IMG/VR virus record: IMGVR_UViG_3300030329_002391
Location: 1 to 47,839 of that record
DNA length: 47,839 nucleotides
Reading direction: 5' to 3' (one strand)
Origin: a virus
This document shows positions 21,501 to 27,445 of this stretch, in pieces. A model generated the notes under the pieces. It made no database searches and had not been told where the DNA came from. It was given only the letters and a program-made list of their open reading frames with translations. The translations under genes were made by a program, and so were the position numbers. The first letter of the stretch is position 1. Every line of letters starts with the position of its first letter.

Positions 21501-24428
21501 TTTCCCATCGTCCTCCTTCTCAGTCAGCTTGGCCTGCTCTTTGGCGAGGTCACCTAACAGTTTGGCCAGAGCGTTGACCTTGTCCGACTGCTCCTTGATT
21601 ACTTCCTGCTTGGCTGCGATGTCAGAGCTGGTTACCTTATTGACCTCATCTGCTGGGGGTGGGGGCGTCTTCTTGATTGTCTCAACAAACGGGGTGACAG
21701 TTTCACCGTAGTCATACCCCACCTCGACCGGGGCTGGCATCGTTGTGATTTCATCCACGTCAACGACAGCAGGTGGTGTAGGTGGGACATCGGTTGTCTC
21801 AGCGGGTGGCAATGTTGGAGTAGGTACATCTACGCCTTCGGTTTTCGCAGGAGCTGCCGCCTCCTTTGGGCCGAATATAACTACTTGGTACTGGGGCAAG
21901 AGACTGCCGCCAACCAACTTGCCATCCTTAAAAACAGCAGGGCTTAAAACCCTCTTGATGACGCTGTGTTCGCCGTCCTCCAGTCTTAACGCCTCATCCG
22001 CTGCTTCTGCTGGAGCAAAGGTAGCTTCGGCTGTTGTCCCTTCGTACCACTTCTTACCTGTCTCATCTCTAAATTCATAACCGGCAGCTTCCGCCTCTTG
22101 CATTATGCCGTTGACGTAATCCTTAAATTCTTGGCTGGCTCCTTCAAACTTTTTGCTTTTCCTAACCCCATGTGCAACCGCAGCCCTCTTGCCTAGATCG
22201 TCACCGGCATTCTCAATGTTGCCCCTTGACCCACGTTCAAACGCAGGCTCTGGTTGAGTCCCCTCCAGCCGCTCCATGCGTTCGAGATGCTCAAGCCATG
22301 CTTCTTTAAGGACGACCCCCTCGCCCTGATGCCACAGCATTGCATCTTGCACAGGAGTTTCTGCCCCCACTATAAACCCTGTTTCTGTGCCGGGAATTGT
22401 GACTTCTTGCCTTGCTTCGAGTGGGTTCCGTTTGCTTGTTGTGTCAACATTCTTAACAAGCCCCATCGTGTGACCGACAACCTTTCCGTTCTTCAGTTCA
22501 TAGCGATGCCTGAAGATTTCTCCATCATCGTCCCGCAAGTGGACTACCCTCACCTGTGTGCCGTCAGGCTGTGTCGGTTGATCCAACGTAGCTGCTAAAT
22601 CTTTTGCCTGTTGCTTTTGCTCCTCGGTGTAGGTCGGCTTCTCTTCGAGCGACTCGACAACCTCATCCGTTGTCTCTTGGTCGCTAACCGTGTCAGGGGT
22701 CGTCCCGAACTTTTCGCCATCTGACTCTACTACCGCTCCACCTCTCTCTTCTACCTGCTTAACCTCCGCTTCATCGAGCGGTTCATTGCCCAGCACCTTG
22801 ATAAGTGTGTCAACGTAGCTCTTCTTCCTGACGCCTTCCGCCCGCTGCTGTACCGCGAACGCCTCGTCTTCTGTTAGGTCTACCCCTTCGGCTATCTTCT
22901 TGTCTGCAACGGTGAGCAGTTCCTTTTCCTTACTGGCCTTCAGCGCCTCAAGTTGAACCTGTCTCCTGTAATCTGCTACCAGTTCATTGAACCTCACCCG
23001 TTGGGCGACATCCTTCTTGGCCTCAAAAATCTCCGCCGCAATCTCTGGGTTAGCGAGTGCCTCACCTTGCACATACAATAACGCGAGACGCTTCAGGTTT
23101 GTCTCTATATCTGGTGCGAGTTCGGTGGTGGTGGGTGGTGGAGTAACCAGCTTCTTCTTGGGAACATCTGATATTTCCTTTATCTCTGCGTCTTCCTTGG
23201 CCTCGTCTGTCTCGAAATCTTTCGCCTCCTCCTTGACGTTGATCGCTGCCAACGGACTCACCAAGAAACCGCCCGCTGCACCCAACGCCGCTGCTCGTTG
23301 CAGTCTACCCACCTCTTCAGGTGTTAGCTCGAACGGGGAATCAATCCCTTCCCCCTTGGCGTACTTGTCAGCCGATATATTAACGTACTCCTGAAAGCCC
23401 TCAGTCACCGCCTCAACGCTAGTCGCGCCCGCTGCTGTAGGCACAAACCTTGTTAGGTAGGCCATGAACGCGCTGCGATCTTTTGGTGTTGCCTTGGTTT
23501 TCCTTATTCCGGCTATCCTGTCAAAAACCCCCATGCGCTTCAGAACCACGCTTGGTAAAATGGTGTCAGGTGCGGCAGCCACCGCTCCAAACGTAAGCGA
23601 TACATTGAACGCGGTGTCGGGGTCTACGTCTGGGTCGTTGGCCAGTTCGTTGTAAATTTCACCAGAGCTAAGGCCGTAGGAGTTAAGGGCGTTTGCTGTT
23701 AGTGCGCCGTACTGTGAAGTCATGGACTTAGCCCGCCGCTTAACTAGGTCATCAACCTGTTCTATGATCCTCTTGCTGCCTTTCTTGGCTAAAGCGTTTT
23801 TGACCTGAGCTTCCGTCAGCGTGTGTCCCAGATCGGTTTTAATTTTTTTATTTACAGCATCCTTGAGAACCTTCTTGGCCGCCGTCTTGCCTATAATGCC
23901 TGTTATGCCACCAGCTACTGTTCCGGGGCCGGGGACGGCAGACCCAGCTAACGCGCCAGCTGCACCAACAACAATACTCTCTGCTATGGATGGGGCAGCC
24001 TCACCAAACAACGCACCTGAGTAATCTGCAAGCTGACCAAGGGTTTCTACATTCTTGAACTCCGGCTCACGGGGGGCCAGCCTTGGGGCCGCTGCCTTCT
24101 CTCCGTATTCTGTTGCTGCCTTTAGTGCGCTCTGCTTCCAGTCCTCTACGAATCCAACTTCGCCGGGGACAGCATCAAGGGCAAGGCCGACGCCACCCAT
24201 TGCGGTGGACTGTAGGCCACGTAACCCGCGTTCGGCTCCCTTTAGAAACTCACTCTCGTCGCCGTAGTATGTGTCTCGGTATTCCCGGTAGAAGTTGGGC
24301 AGGTTGCGGCCTTTGGTTTCTACCCAATCATGGCCCATCCGGGTTGTGTATAGGACGGTTAACTCTAGATCACTTCGCTTGTCACCCGGAAAGTTTTTCC
24401 TGTGATAATCAACTATCTCGTTTGGCAT
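9558..24428 (-). CDS. giant polyvalent ejection protein, 4956 aa: kinase, split ART and two zincin motifs
   Basis: The largest gene here covers 31% of the window. Approximate features in order: Ala/Gly hydrophobic segments at 145-185 and 375-395; a Pro/Thr linker at 866-902; a long coiled coil at 936-1020; and a Kinase-PolyVal-like domain at 1470-1640 (GMEHRVYYGRDGSVHKAIS with candidate ATP-binding Lys, VSQPFIN, DIHGEN catalytic loop, VVFDS). ART-PolyVal-like pieces follow at 1683-1725 (VWHGSPHLFEQF, GWGLYFAERRG), 2329 (ALYSVDLNAESWEF) and 2714-2736 (GIKYFDGLSRDKGKGTNNYV). Two HExxH zincin motifs lie near 2913 (LHESLHHL) and 3170 (LLLHEAGHDLFG). The rest is mostly helical, with a C-terminal region (4330-4956) like that of phage large polyvalent proteins. 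Family knowledge: polyvalent proteins are packaged and injected to disarm host defence. Injection here is inferred from position. The ribosome site is weak, fitting low copy number. No RNA polymerase motif was found. Confidence 0.9.
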   Translation of the reverse strand: MPNEIVDYHRKNFPGDKRSDLELTVLYTTRMGHDWVETKGRNLPNFYREYRDTYYGDESEFLKGAERGLRGLQSTAMGGVGLALDAVPGEVGFVEDWKQSALKAATEYGEKAAAPRLAPREPEFKNVETLGQLADYSGALFGEAAPSIAESIVVGAAGALAGSAVPGPGTVAGGITGIIGKTAAKKVLKDAVNKKIKTDLGHTLTEAQVKNALAKKGSKRIIEQVDDLVKRRAKSMTSQYGALTANALNSYGLSSGEIYNELANDPDVDPDTAFNVSLTFGAVAAAPDTILPSVVLKRMGVFDRIAGIRKTKATPKDRSAFMAYLTRFVPTAAGATSVEAVTEGFQEYVNISADKYAKGEGIDSPFELTPEEVGRLQRAAALGAAGGFLVSPLAAINVKEEAKDFETDEAKEDAEIKEISDVPKKKLVTPPPTTTELAPDIETNLKRLALLYVQGEALANPEIAAEIFEAKKDVAQRVRFNELVADYRRQVQLEALKASKEKELLTVADKKIAEGVDLTEDEAFAVQQRAEGVRKKSYVDTLIKVLGNEPLDEAEVKQVEERGGAVVESDGEKFGTTPDTVSDQETTDEVVESLEEKPTYTEEQKQQAKDLAATLDQPTQPDGTQVRVVHLRDDDGEIFRHRYELKNGKVVGHTMGLVKNVDTTSKRNPLEARQEVTIPGTETGFIVGAETPVQDAMLWHQGEGVVLKEAWLEHLERMERLEGTQPEPAFERGSRGNIENAGDDLGKRAAVAHGVRKSKKFEGASQEFKDYVNGIMQEAEAAGYEFRDETGKKWYEGTTAEATFAPAEAADEALRLEDGEHSVIKRVLSPAVFKDGKLVGGSLLPQYQVVIFGPKEAAAPAKTEGVDVPTPTLPPAETTDVPPTPPAVVDVDEITTMPAPVEVGYDYGETVTPFVETIKKTPPPPADEVNKVTSSDIAAKQEVIKEQSDKVNALAKLLGDLAKEQAKLTEKEDDGKLTEDEQAKLDDIRTEVSAIQDLINKLTNSISLQAKRIENLKGKLVSEDTIIDAETGEVSTVGSLNEDSLDYESGITFLVQEKEGEESATFRQVNKLLKGGQPAPAYYAIDPQGVATLDEALELLAQEGQEVGDLIQPPDITAQSKAFGKGASANTRRMTALYSKATGEVFVVGTGKIVRRKSPDFQKTVFFFRSHAGRKKGYLTLEQVREQGDLIPFASMRLTSPRTNPVFHFDSLGKYQERMGNAPNRVRETSEAVARTQASIQTGDVDTATPSPDFVAAVEDAPLLQELVQNEEVMGELFDYIEDDAKGVSESTRNLINEAVARHISQQGIAGELQELGRLDLSSKSSMDASLLGLLAEALDATFALSYEQDNAKQEFIGRAASLQPSLLGQTGGDTARPAITVKRLERRLRPINPVDENEQVLSFLYQRLPQEALRTLNEGHLGAAAIVAGRVRQKILDAEKSVPTTHRERQKLDAKIKAAEARELTAWAEENGLLFDGEEFAQNWIGQGRQSGMEHRVYYGRDGSVHKAISTGATWSEYFERIALNNWLFPSARYEFNGFAIPTEEWKQEMPHTGLLSRLDEGDMPSPIALDLDQPQALVSQPFINHVRPATEEEVSKHMEELGYLLIDAGAYDFYNPDTGVVVRDIHGENASIDESGSVVVFDSVPYRARDLDYTSEGQLEGLRRPPESTKTIHQVVKEFSVWHGSPHLFEQFLLEAIGRGEGYQAFGWGLYFAERRGVAEDYRRKLSRGGRGVILDDLDLSETGHPEPFKLTNFNLENIEDELTDWRWESLTRSIGILENDSDTKDFLFAAQQVAKDLDGGMEALNDEVNRDLLRKEGDDFASILSDLQELKVPIDTMTDKELTHLWAGIERKARERALKTKIMLKNAFSDIRNWWFEGGREAWIERNKDEYLTRGEGAVLDAIRNETEKVPSNISIQPDLLPFWIREDLFEAINGGAEQVKVNMGESVLSWRRGVETWVSTPVQLDSTPGEVYRVTRREDIINAMRAIKDGEGKSLWVEDFDNYITEWSTSIDEKNGERQVDENGAEVPVLPKEALAKGYSKALDIENVDWGMFSLGMGEWEGFEAYDHDAGAGGLIPSELIQKSEDLGFSSEEFRTFMQVKAGIEGGESKGAAFGSVKQKMISRFGSKFSEEYHVYDKLLRSLIELFPRGEAWDAETEDRFIETLAMDVWPLREAMKRNVELLHYHSEPEETLDPNYGQPRTDQQNKEDFTDTIPIMISRALGTTAIEFFSEEILSGGKIPKDANDYKGGEDRWREWDKSESQREEKIEQWLDTDAVSLTGPGFEGTHFPAGETVRGYINRLMLAEQDKLNYLNRLFKRVGIKNEGALYSVDLNAESWEFLLHDYTLLSQLESSEYFNEGNTTVKQRKKLAEILMRVVLSSPESGRPSRDKTAKNMADEVDEDGKMSYSAIEKILKFNPARSIFRDRVTVSPSLIRSKGMDLRSNLEQDIYLRRMIEDEEWLSYINGEVMAQFYETTQGAALDEWNRNHRIKLDRLEGWFRTGRKLPGGDLDWLPEVSYYAAEDEAWGPAFEEKYGEDALPEVRFLRLTPGQAVKFGKLKDGGELEDNSSYWAKNGRKDADRPVLTHERISEFLAYELDPKASIDKALDAEEAGYIVVDPGDTPLKKNQFLTDIGFTQARENYGPDAFLLKPVVIPGQDRSGSGDFPRWKRGAVAYRNWIKRTKGDKESAGFKSDVMKEAAETLRAAGFAGIKYFDGLSRDKGKGTNNYVMFDEARISIINRNGEKLSPTKALELVISEQERIARKWQSNTPASKIPKQWKESIDRDKKANKVDVAGTTADQVSINPKIPDEKVVSVRVSNPEKIKPKAYREILMSIANNKFKDESHRALARELADAKNPPLVVYADGSQEERFSLKGKSQAKGHYQTQGGVASIVLNDWAVDTSMDETMLHESLHHLTLDALTAPETPEQKRFARQMRTIHLEAVKKYNSFLELVPTSMWETVVSKNLGLGAIERHLESLPSETFTDLTREEATKISEILYASSQKEGVGLLEYGLADVDEFASSLTNPDFQKLLNAMQASERTRVSPERRSLWDQIVQLFVNFFNASEGSLLESVVTEVLGYNRATLGQTIKFSPEEQVDPIRPSDEQVKQKFIATLQSLATSGVDVQVLTDGLNKQLGMYSDRAIQLVIGDLANPTVDNFRLLLHEAGHDLFGQFTPDLRGVFHDSVQHLTDEELQVDTEKLTQNMAPDNPVFETMQEERLVDSVARELAASGFDPSEAKSWVKKVLNYLRELYYRAYIEVQRALLGSENVNGEIVRRYFLLRMQSHLTGNYTPNAITMMGGAPMTAEEFGQANRGDNSEVTKVYDFNTGIVELKEIPSTSVKNILWNSKRRVKFSEDGSIEEIPIDPQPLLSRQKAVEEYMQTFYEELYLMFNNSGENAEGIGFEKFVKDFLKSYVPADEITKLVENGARADAMLENLEETTARPKAAKEIYRRIEQVRAAFESAKGAAYSRKAESSMNRAKRHASKMKEFQAKYTDLTTYTENIVGIIDQALKEYANQTKTSKPHLVAKILKSLDPKYKYKNYKAALEKARRKALNMEDVFAAMGNMDLDFENTAPEQLALQIRTELAGTTLGSKVEDNVVIASVLGFAKRYPEAMILLQLRSDKNRGNVDRAINLMLSDNSAGITEARRLLRTAITKTKEGERLHQRILTLKNKIRLIFNYQEKLQNKVDAGVVLEPAMRQRQEEISSLFEAEEAVIKKEPDPATGKPRVVGVGQWEPLHESWVFVPTRPDLSVDEMWNSKKPDGTRSYQTKIRLSATEDFGKITKIIQLQGEWLAVNGEEGERHSKIKRQRDRLMEVQADFAQKELQQNFISRAIGDMASKLEGIGSAQSRQIGRRLRKWVSYVHTYGGRVTTGKGAKWAEAMDNAMKATNASSRESFMARFYDPFFTFAAENSHIIEMFPGNIAAAENEVLKRGKLYLSERTNGESDKAWSELERLFRSSAQTNGYIVNMGEQMGVKVLDEIKLPGGGVRHVFRKAIGSPMFSLMRKLNDNTKDLFNHLNQQFDYQSSTPEEALTDGNVRAAAEAGPEALLALFEGRFDDRTMKEFVEPIINRPTGAFDSSREQGGIAYDPAEIAAAWEATEGVEGAERVIQFAYNLAQSTATSEEQIVDTVTGIMRVFPKYYNRLSTFYQGLEAKQAANPVPVHTVMDARMAQDFPAEWLSYSTYSEREMRYYAEALSYESAFGRDLVGIRRDFDALVSELEGQVIAYKKIYSEVMDNGEVSKRMKSRKISEIIKKSATGKDGGNPRHYTVRVLKAAEKNLAMVKAEMARFEQANRNKTTQVEYGAAMELISSLTGATVQGLSTAITDLSTAVEGPFRKYGLSTFALSSLFKNVKYTALDAIGTLIQALPVSWNVNADRVKRRTRLGMVDDDALVTFRQRYVGAMGDEFRSEGMTGKAMEALSRGIGVLLQAGIGKAKNKDQLYTTLKAAPFTMFVNWQSAGVTDSTFDLFTDFVARAGEFFSQNPEAMADENYQLTAKDLGLKDRLFGLIQNEKAFDYIVNTMQQHGLSPTRLGREWVLNGKTNPLTDEHYRRIAALSATEMMLENTAVTQPSVMMSNKIMLAARPLLRWGVAKTADLAKVLPQLVDSQNLNIKDPNTRKALKAYRDFTIGMGMAIVPLSLAWAMLRDKYDEELVGKRANLMRFGEANPFFVMLDRLDRVGTFGMGGEVANTLLNMDNARQFGIDNRVFAVNSALSLVKATGTWIRQGDATYATVGRPAMMALGFGGALQNFQLANNLLGADNFESRYAARVNVNNILRSAGKELELDVRRFAGGGALPTPMKPWMTEMVLSAYANDGAAFRRAYRGALRAAKAMGKEDPEKSVKASLTMYHPLRYVFRTAPLENDFSRILRTAGGGRRDISEAIRLFNRYATELGIEPYMGKKDKKLGFDPFKRQEAPAGFARPRMDYKSFSVDKGSALPF

Positions 24429-24442
24429 TAGATTTTACTGCT

Positions 24443-26104
24443 CTAGTCCTGTCCGCCTAGCATACGCCGCAATTGTCCTTGTCGGGGAATCGGCATCCGA
24501 GTTCTACCTTGTAAATTATCTAACTCTTTCTGCTTTAACTGAAGACTTTCTTCAAGCGTTTCTAAGCTTGGGGTACGTATACCGCGACCCCCCGGCGATT
24601 TTGTTCTAGCCGTACCAGCTTTTTTAGCTTCGATTGCAGCCGTTAAATCATCTATCTCTTTTTGCAGCCTGTTAACAGCATTGTCTCTACGCATATTTTC
24701 CCAAGCACCTGTACCCGGTGTTACTCGAGTCGGTACTGGATCCCCGGGCAACGCCTGTAACCGCCGCCGAGGGGTTGACTCAACATCAGATGTTAGGGTT
24801 TCGTCTTCGGGCGATCCAGCTGGCCCTCCTTGTGACGCTAGGTTATCTATAGATTCGTTAGGTGCTAGAGCGTCTATTGCCGCCGGTTGCGCCGCATCCA
24901 TCTCACTCATTATCTCCTCGTTATAGAAGTGAGTAGAAGGAACCCCTTTAAGCCAAGGGTAAATATCAAGGTTGGATTTTATAGTATCGTTTATTCTTTG
25001 AATCTCTTCCATTTGCAGTTTGTAATCCTGCATTCTAACCATTATTCCACGAGCTAAACCTGAAGCATTCTTCTCAGCCCACTTCATCATCTCATCATTA
25101 AACACCATTCCGGCCTCATCTCTTGACGCCACATAGTTCATCGCGTCATTCAGCCCTTGAACCGGGTTCTCAGATTGACCAAGCATGGTCATTATTCTTT
25201 CTACATCGTCCTTGCCTAATTCACCCTCTTCATCAGACAGAAGGCGCATCCTGAGACTTTGAGAAGAGGCCAACCCAGCAGCGAGGGCAGAGACGGACGC
25301 ATTGTTCTGGTCTTTTAACAGTTCTTCCAATGGGGTTTGGTTAAAGAGCCTCGCCCTTCTCCTTACCAGCTTCCCGTGTTCTGATAAAATTTGCGGGTTC
25401 TCAACAATGTGATTCATCGTTGCGATATCGCCATGCAGCTCTGCCAGTTCTTGCTTAGACCATTCCGGGTTGCGTAAGTCGGACAGCTTAACCCCATCAA
25501 GAATCTCCTCCACCATTATCTGCTGTTCTGGCGTCCTCGCTAGGGCGTGTATCTTCTCGATGATGGCGTTCCTCTCAAGATTCATCACCTTGACTGTGTT
25601 CTTTTGCTCTAACAAAGAAGCCGCCCATCGAGTCAGGGTTGACTTCGGCGCTCCGACCCAACTGCCCTCGATCACTCCATCATCCAAGAAACCCTGCTTA
25701 ACCTCATACCTAACGTGTTCTCGGCCATCAACGACCTCCTTGGTGCTGTTGCGAATTTCATGCCACATTCTCGCATAGTCGTCCTCCAGTTCCTGTCGCA
25801 TCCTTTCTCGCTCAGCCGCCTTGGATTCGTCCTGTATCCTTTGCCGTTCTTCAAGCTCAAGTTTGATGTTAGATCGACGGTCTGCTTGCAATTGCCTTGC
25901 TACTTCTGCGTCTTGCGCCCACTTAGCCATTGTTCCGGCCTTCTCGTGCGCCCACTTGGCTTCCGTGTCTGCAACCTGCGTGCGCCTCTGGAGTTCTAGT
26001 CCTGCTGCGCTGCGCTGTAGCTGTCGCCCTTGATCTGCTGCCTCCTTGTAGGGAGCATACAGCTCATCCATCATATCCAATGCTGTTCTATTAAACTCGG
26101 CCAT
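24443..26104 (-). CDS. internal virion (ejection) protein, coiled coil, 553 aa
   Basis: The protein is almost entirely alpha-helical and highly charged. Long Gln/Arg/Glu heptad-like runs occupy residues about 20-130 (for example LELEERQRIQDESKAAERER). A globular helical middle covers about 150-400, and a Pro/Gly/Thr-rich disordered stretch at 410-480 precedes a final coiled coil (QKEIDDLTAAIEAKKAG). Length, composition and position between another internal protein and the giant protein match podovirus internal core or ejection proteins. No enzymatic motif is visible. The giant gene begins 14 bases after its stop. Confidence 0.75.
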   Translation of the reverse strand: MAEFNRTALDMMDELYAPYKEAADQGRQLQRSAAGLELQRRTQVADTEAKWAHEKAGTMAKWAQDAEVARQLQADRRSNIKLELEERQRIQDESKAAERERMRQELEDDYARMWHEIRNSTKEVVDGREHVRYEVKQGFLDDGVIEGSWVGAPKSTLTRWAASLLEQKNTVKVMNLERNAIIEKIHALARTPEQQIMVEEILDGVKLSDLRNPEWSKQELAELHGDIATMNHIVENPQILSEHGKLVRRRARLFNQTPLEELLKDQNNASVSALAAGLASSQSLRMRLLSDEEGELGKDDVERIMTMLGQSENPVQGLNDAMNYVASRDEAGMVFNDEMMKWAEKNASGLARGIMVRMQDYKLQMEEIQRINDTIKSNLDIYPWLKGVPSTHFYNEEIMSEMDAAQPAAIDALAPNESIDNLASQGGPAGSPEDETLTSDVESTPRRRLQALPGDPVPTRVTPGTGAWENMRRDNAVNRLQKEIDDLTAAIEAKKAGTARTKSPGGRGIRTPSLETLEESLQLKQKELDNLQGRTRMPIPRQGQLRRMLGGQD

Positions 26105-26119
26105 GATTGTTCTCCTTGG

Positions 26120-27445
26120 TTACCAACCCGGCGGTAAGGTCGGCGGTTTCTCAGAGAAGTAAGTCCCGCCGCTTCCTTGTCTTTGATACATAGGCGCTTG
26201 CCCACCCTGTTGATTGCCCCACGGACTGCCTGTCGCGTTTATCTGTGCTATCTCCTTGAGTGCGCTTAGGTAGTCCTGTTGTTGGTTCTGTGCCTGAAAT
26301 GCGCTCGCGATCTGTCCGCCAGCCTTGGCGAATAGTTCTGTGTTAGTTGGCAGTTGTTGGTACTGAGGTAATGACGAGAGCTGCGGTGCGCCCTGCTTCA
26401 TCCTGTAAAACTGCATACCCTTCTGGGCTTGCAACGCGGCATCCGTTGACGCTGCGACAGGTAGCATCCTCATCTGAGCATCCCTTGCAGCTTGCTGTCC
26501 CGCCAGACCTAGATTGTTCATCTTGAGTTCCTGACCCTTCATGCGTTGATTTAGAACGTCAGTCTGGTTTTGCAATTCCATTAGCTTCTGCATCTTGCTT
26601 GTGTTTCTGGCTGACGCCTGCCTTGCCCTGCCTTCGAGTTGCAACCCGGCCAAGCTGTCTCCTGTGTAACCCTTCTGCCTTTGTCTCGCTTCCAAGTTAC
26701 CTAACGTATCCTGTAAGGCTTCCTCTTCGGCTTGCTTTCGTGCGTCCACCATTCCCTGCCTAGCATCAAACACAGGTTGGTAAAAAGAAATTCTCCTATC
26801 AGTTAACGTATCATCGAACACCCCTTGCGCAACCTGCCGAGACTTATCCATCATCGGTCTATACATGGCAGGTATGTCTTCGTACCCCTCCACCTCGGCA
26901 TAAGGTTGGCCTGCTTTAAATTGCGCAAGCTGGTGTTGAAACATCTCCTTGTCTGGTCTTCCGCTCTTTGCCGTTAAGGCTTCAATGGCTGCCTCACGAT
27001 CTAGACCCATGCGCGTCTTTCGCTTCGTGCCACCAAGCAAACCACCAAGTCCACCTCGCTTTTTGTAGTAAACTTGCTCTGCTTGTTGCGGGGTTATTCC
27101 GTGTTCACTAAGCTTGCGCCTAAGCTGGTCGTCGGACAGTTGACTAAGCTTAAAGTAATTCAAGTTGGGGTCACTCATCGAAGCTGGGCCGAACAGAGCG
27201 TTCCCCTCTTGCCACATCTGGTACTGAAGGCGACGATCTGCCTCTGCCTGCTTGCGGTTCCGCCTGTTAGCTTTCTTGGCTGCCTTTCGATTGGCTGCTC
27301 CGCCTATAAGGGATGCCCCCGCAGCAATAACAGCTGGCCAAATTGCCATTGCCGGCCCCACACTCTCAGGCGCGATAAGTTGCAACAGATAGAAGTTTGC
27401 CATTAAGGCTACTACCTTGGCTCCGTTAATTAAATGTTCTCTCAT
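26120..27445 (-). CDS. internal virion/ejection protein with N-terminal membrane segments, 441 aa
   Basis: I start at the ATG at 27443-27445, which overlaps the upstream TAA as TAATG and has GGAAGGAAG about 5 bases before it; the frame itself opens at 27460. Residues about 8-25 (AKVVALMANFYLLQLIAPES) and 32-50 (MAIWPAVIAAGASLIGGAAN) are hydrophobic and Ala/Gly-rich. A strongly basic KKANRRNRKQAEADRR stretch follows, and the remainder is a Gln-rich helical protein with a low-complexity C-terminus. The 'AxxAAGASLIGG' opening followed by coiled coil is typical of podovirus ejection proteins that insert into the host envelope. The role is inferred. Confidence 0.78.
   Translation of the reverse strand: MREHLINGAKVVALMANFYLLQLIAPESVGPAMAIWPAVIAAGASLIGGAANRKAAKKANRRNRKQAEADRRLQYQMWQEGNALFGPASMSDPNLNYFKLSQLSDDQLRRKLSEHGITPQQAEQVYYKKRGGLGGLLGGTKRKTRMGLDREAAIEALTAKSGRPDKEMFQHQLAQFKAGQPYAEVEGYEDIPAMYRPMMDKSRQVAQGVFDDTLTDRRISFYQPVFDARQGMVDARKQAEEEALQDTLGNLEARQRQKGYTGDSLAGLQLEGRARQASARNTSKMQKLMELQNQTDVLNQRMKGQELKMNNLGLAGQQAARDAQMRMLPVAASTDAALQAQKGMQFYRMKQGAPQLSSLPQYQQLPTNTELFAKAGGQIASAFQAQNQQQDYLSALKEIAQINATGSPWGNQQGGQAPMYQRQGSGGTYFSEKPPTLPPGW

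Noticed and set aside
9558-24428. Virion RNA polymerase in the giant protein (as in N4)
   Set aside because: No single-subunit RNA polymerase motifs were recognised; the visible motifs are kinase, ART-like and zincin.
24083-24460. 125-codon plus-strand ORF opposite the start of the giant gene
   Set aside because: It is antisense to coding sequence, is rich in Arg/Pro/Leu as expected for a shadow frame, and no plus-strand promoter or ribosome site was seen.
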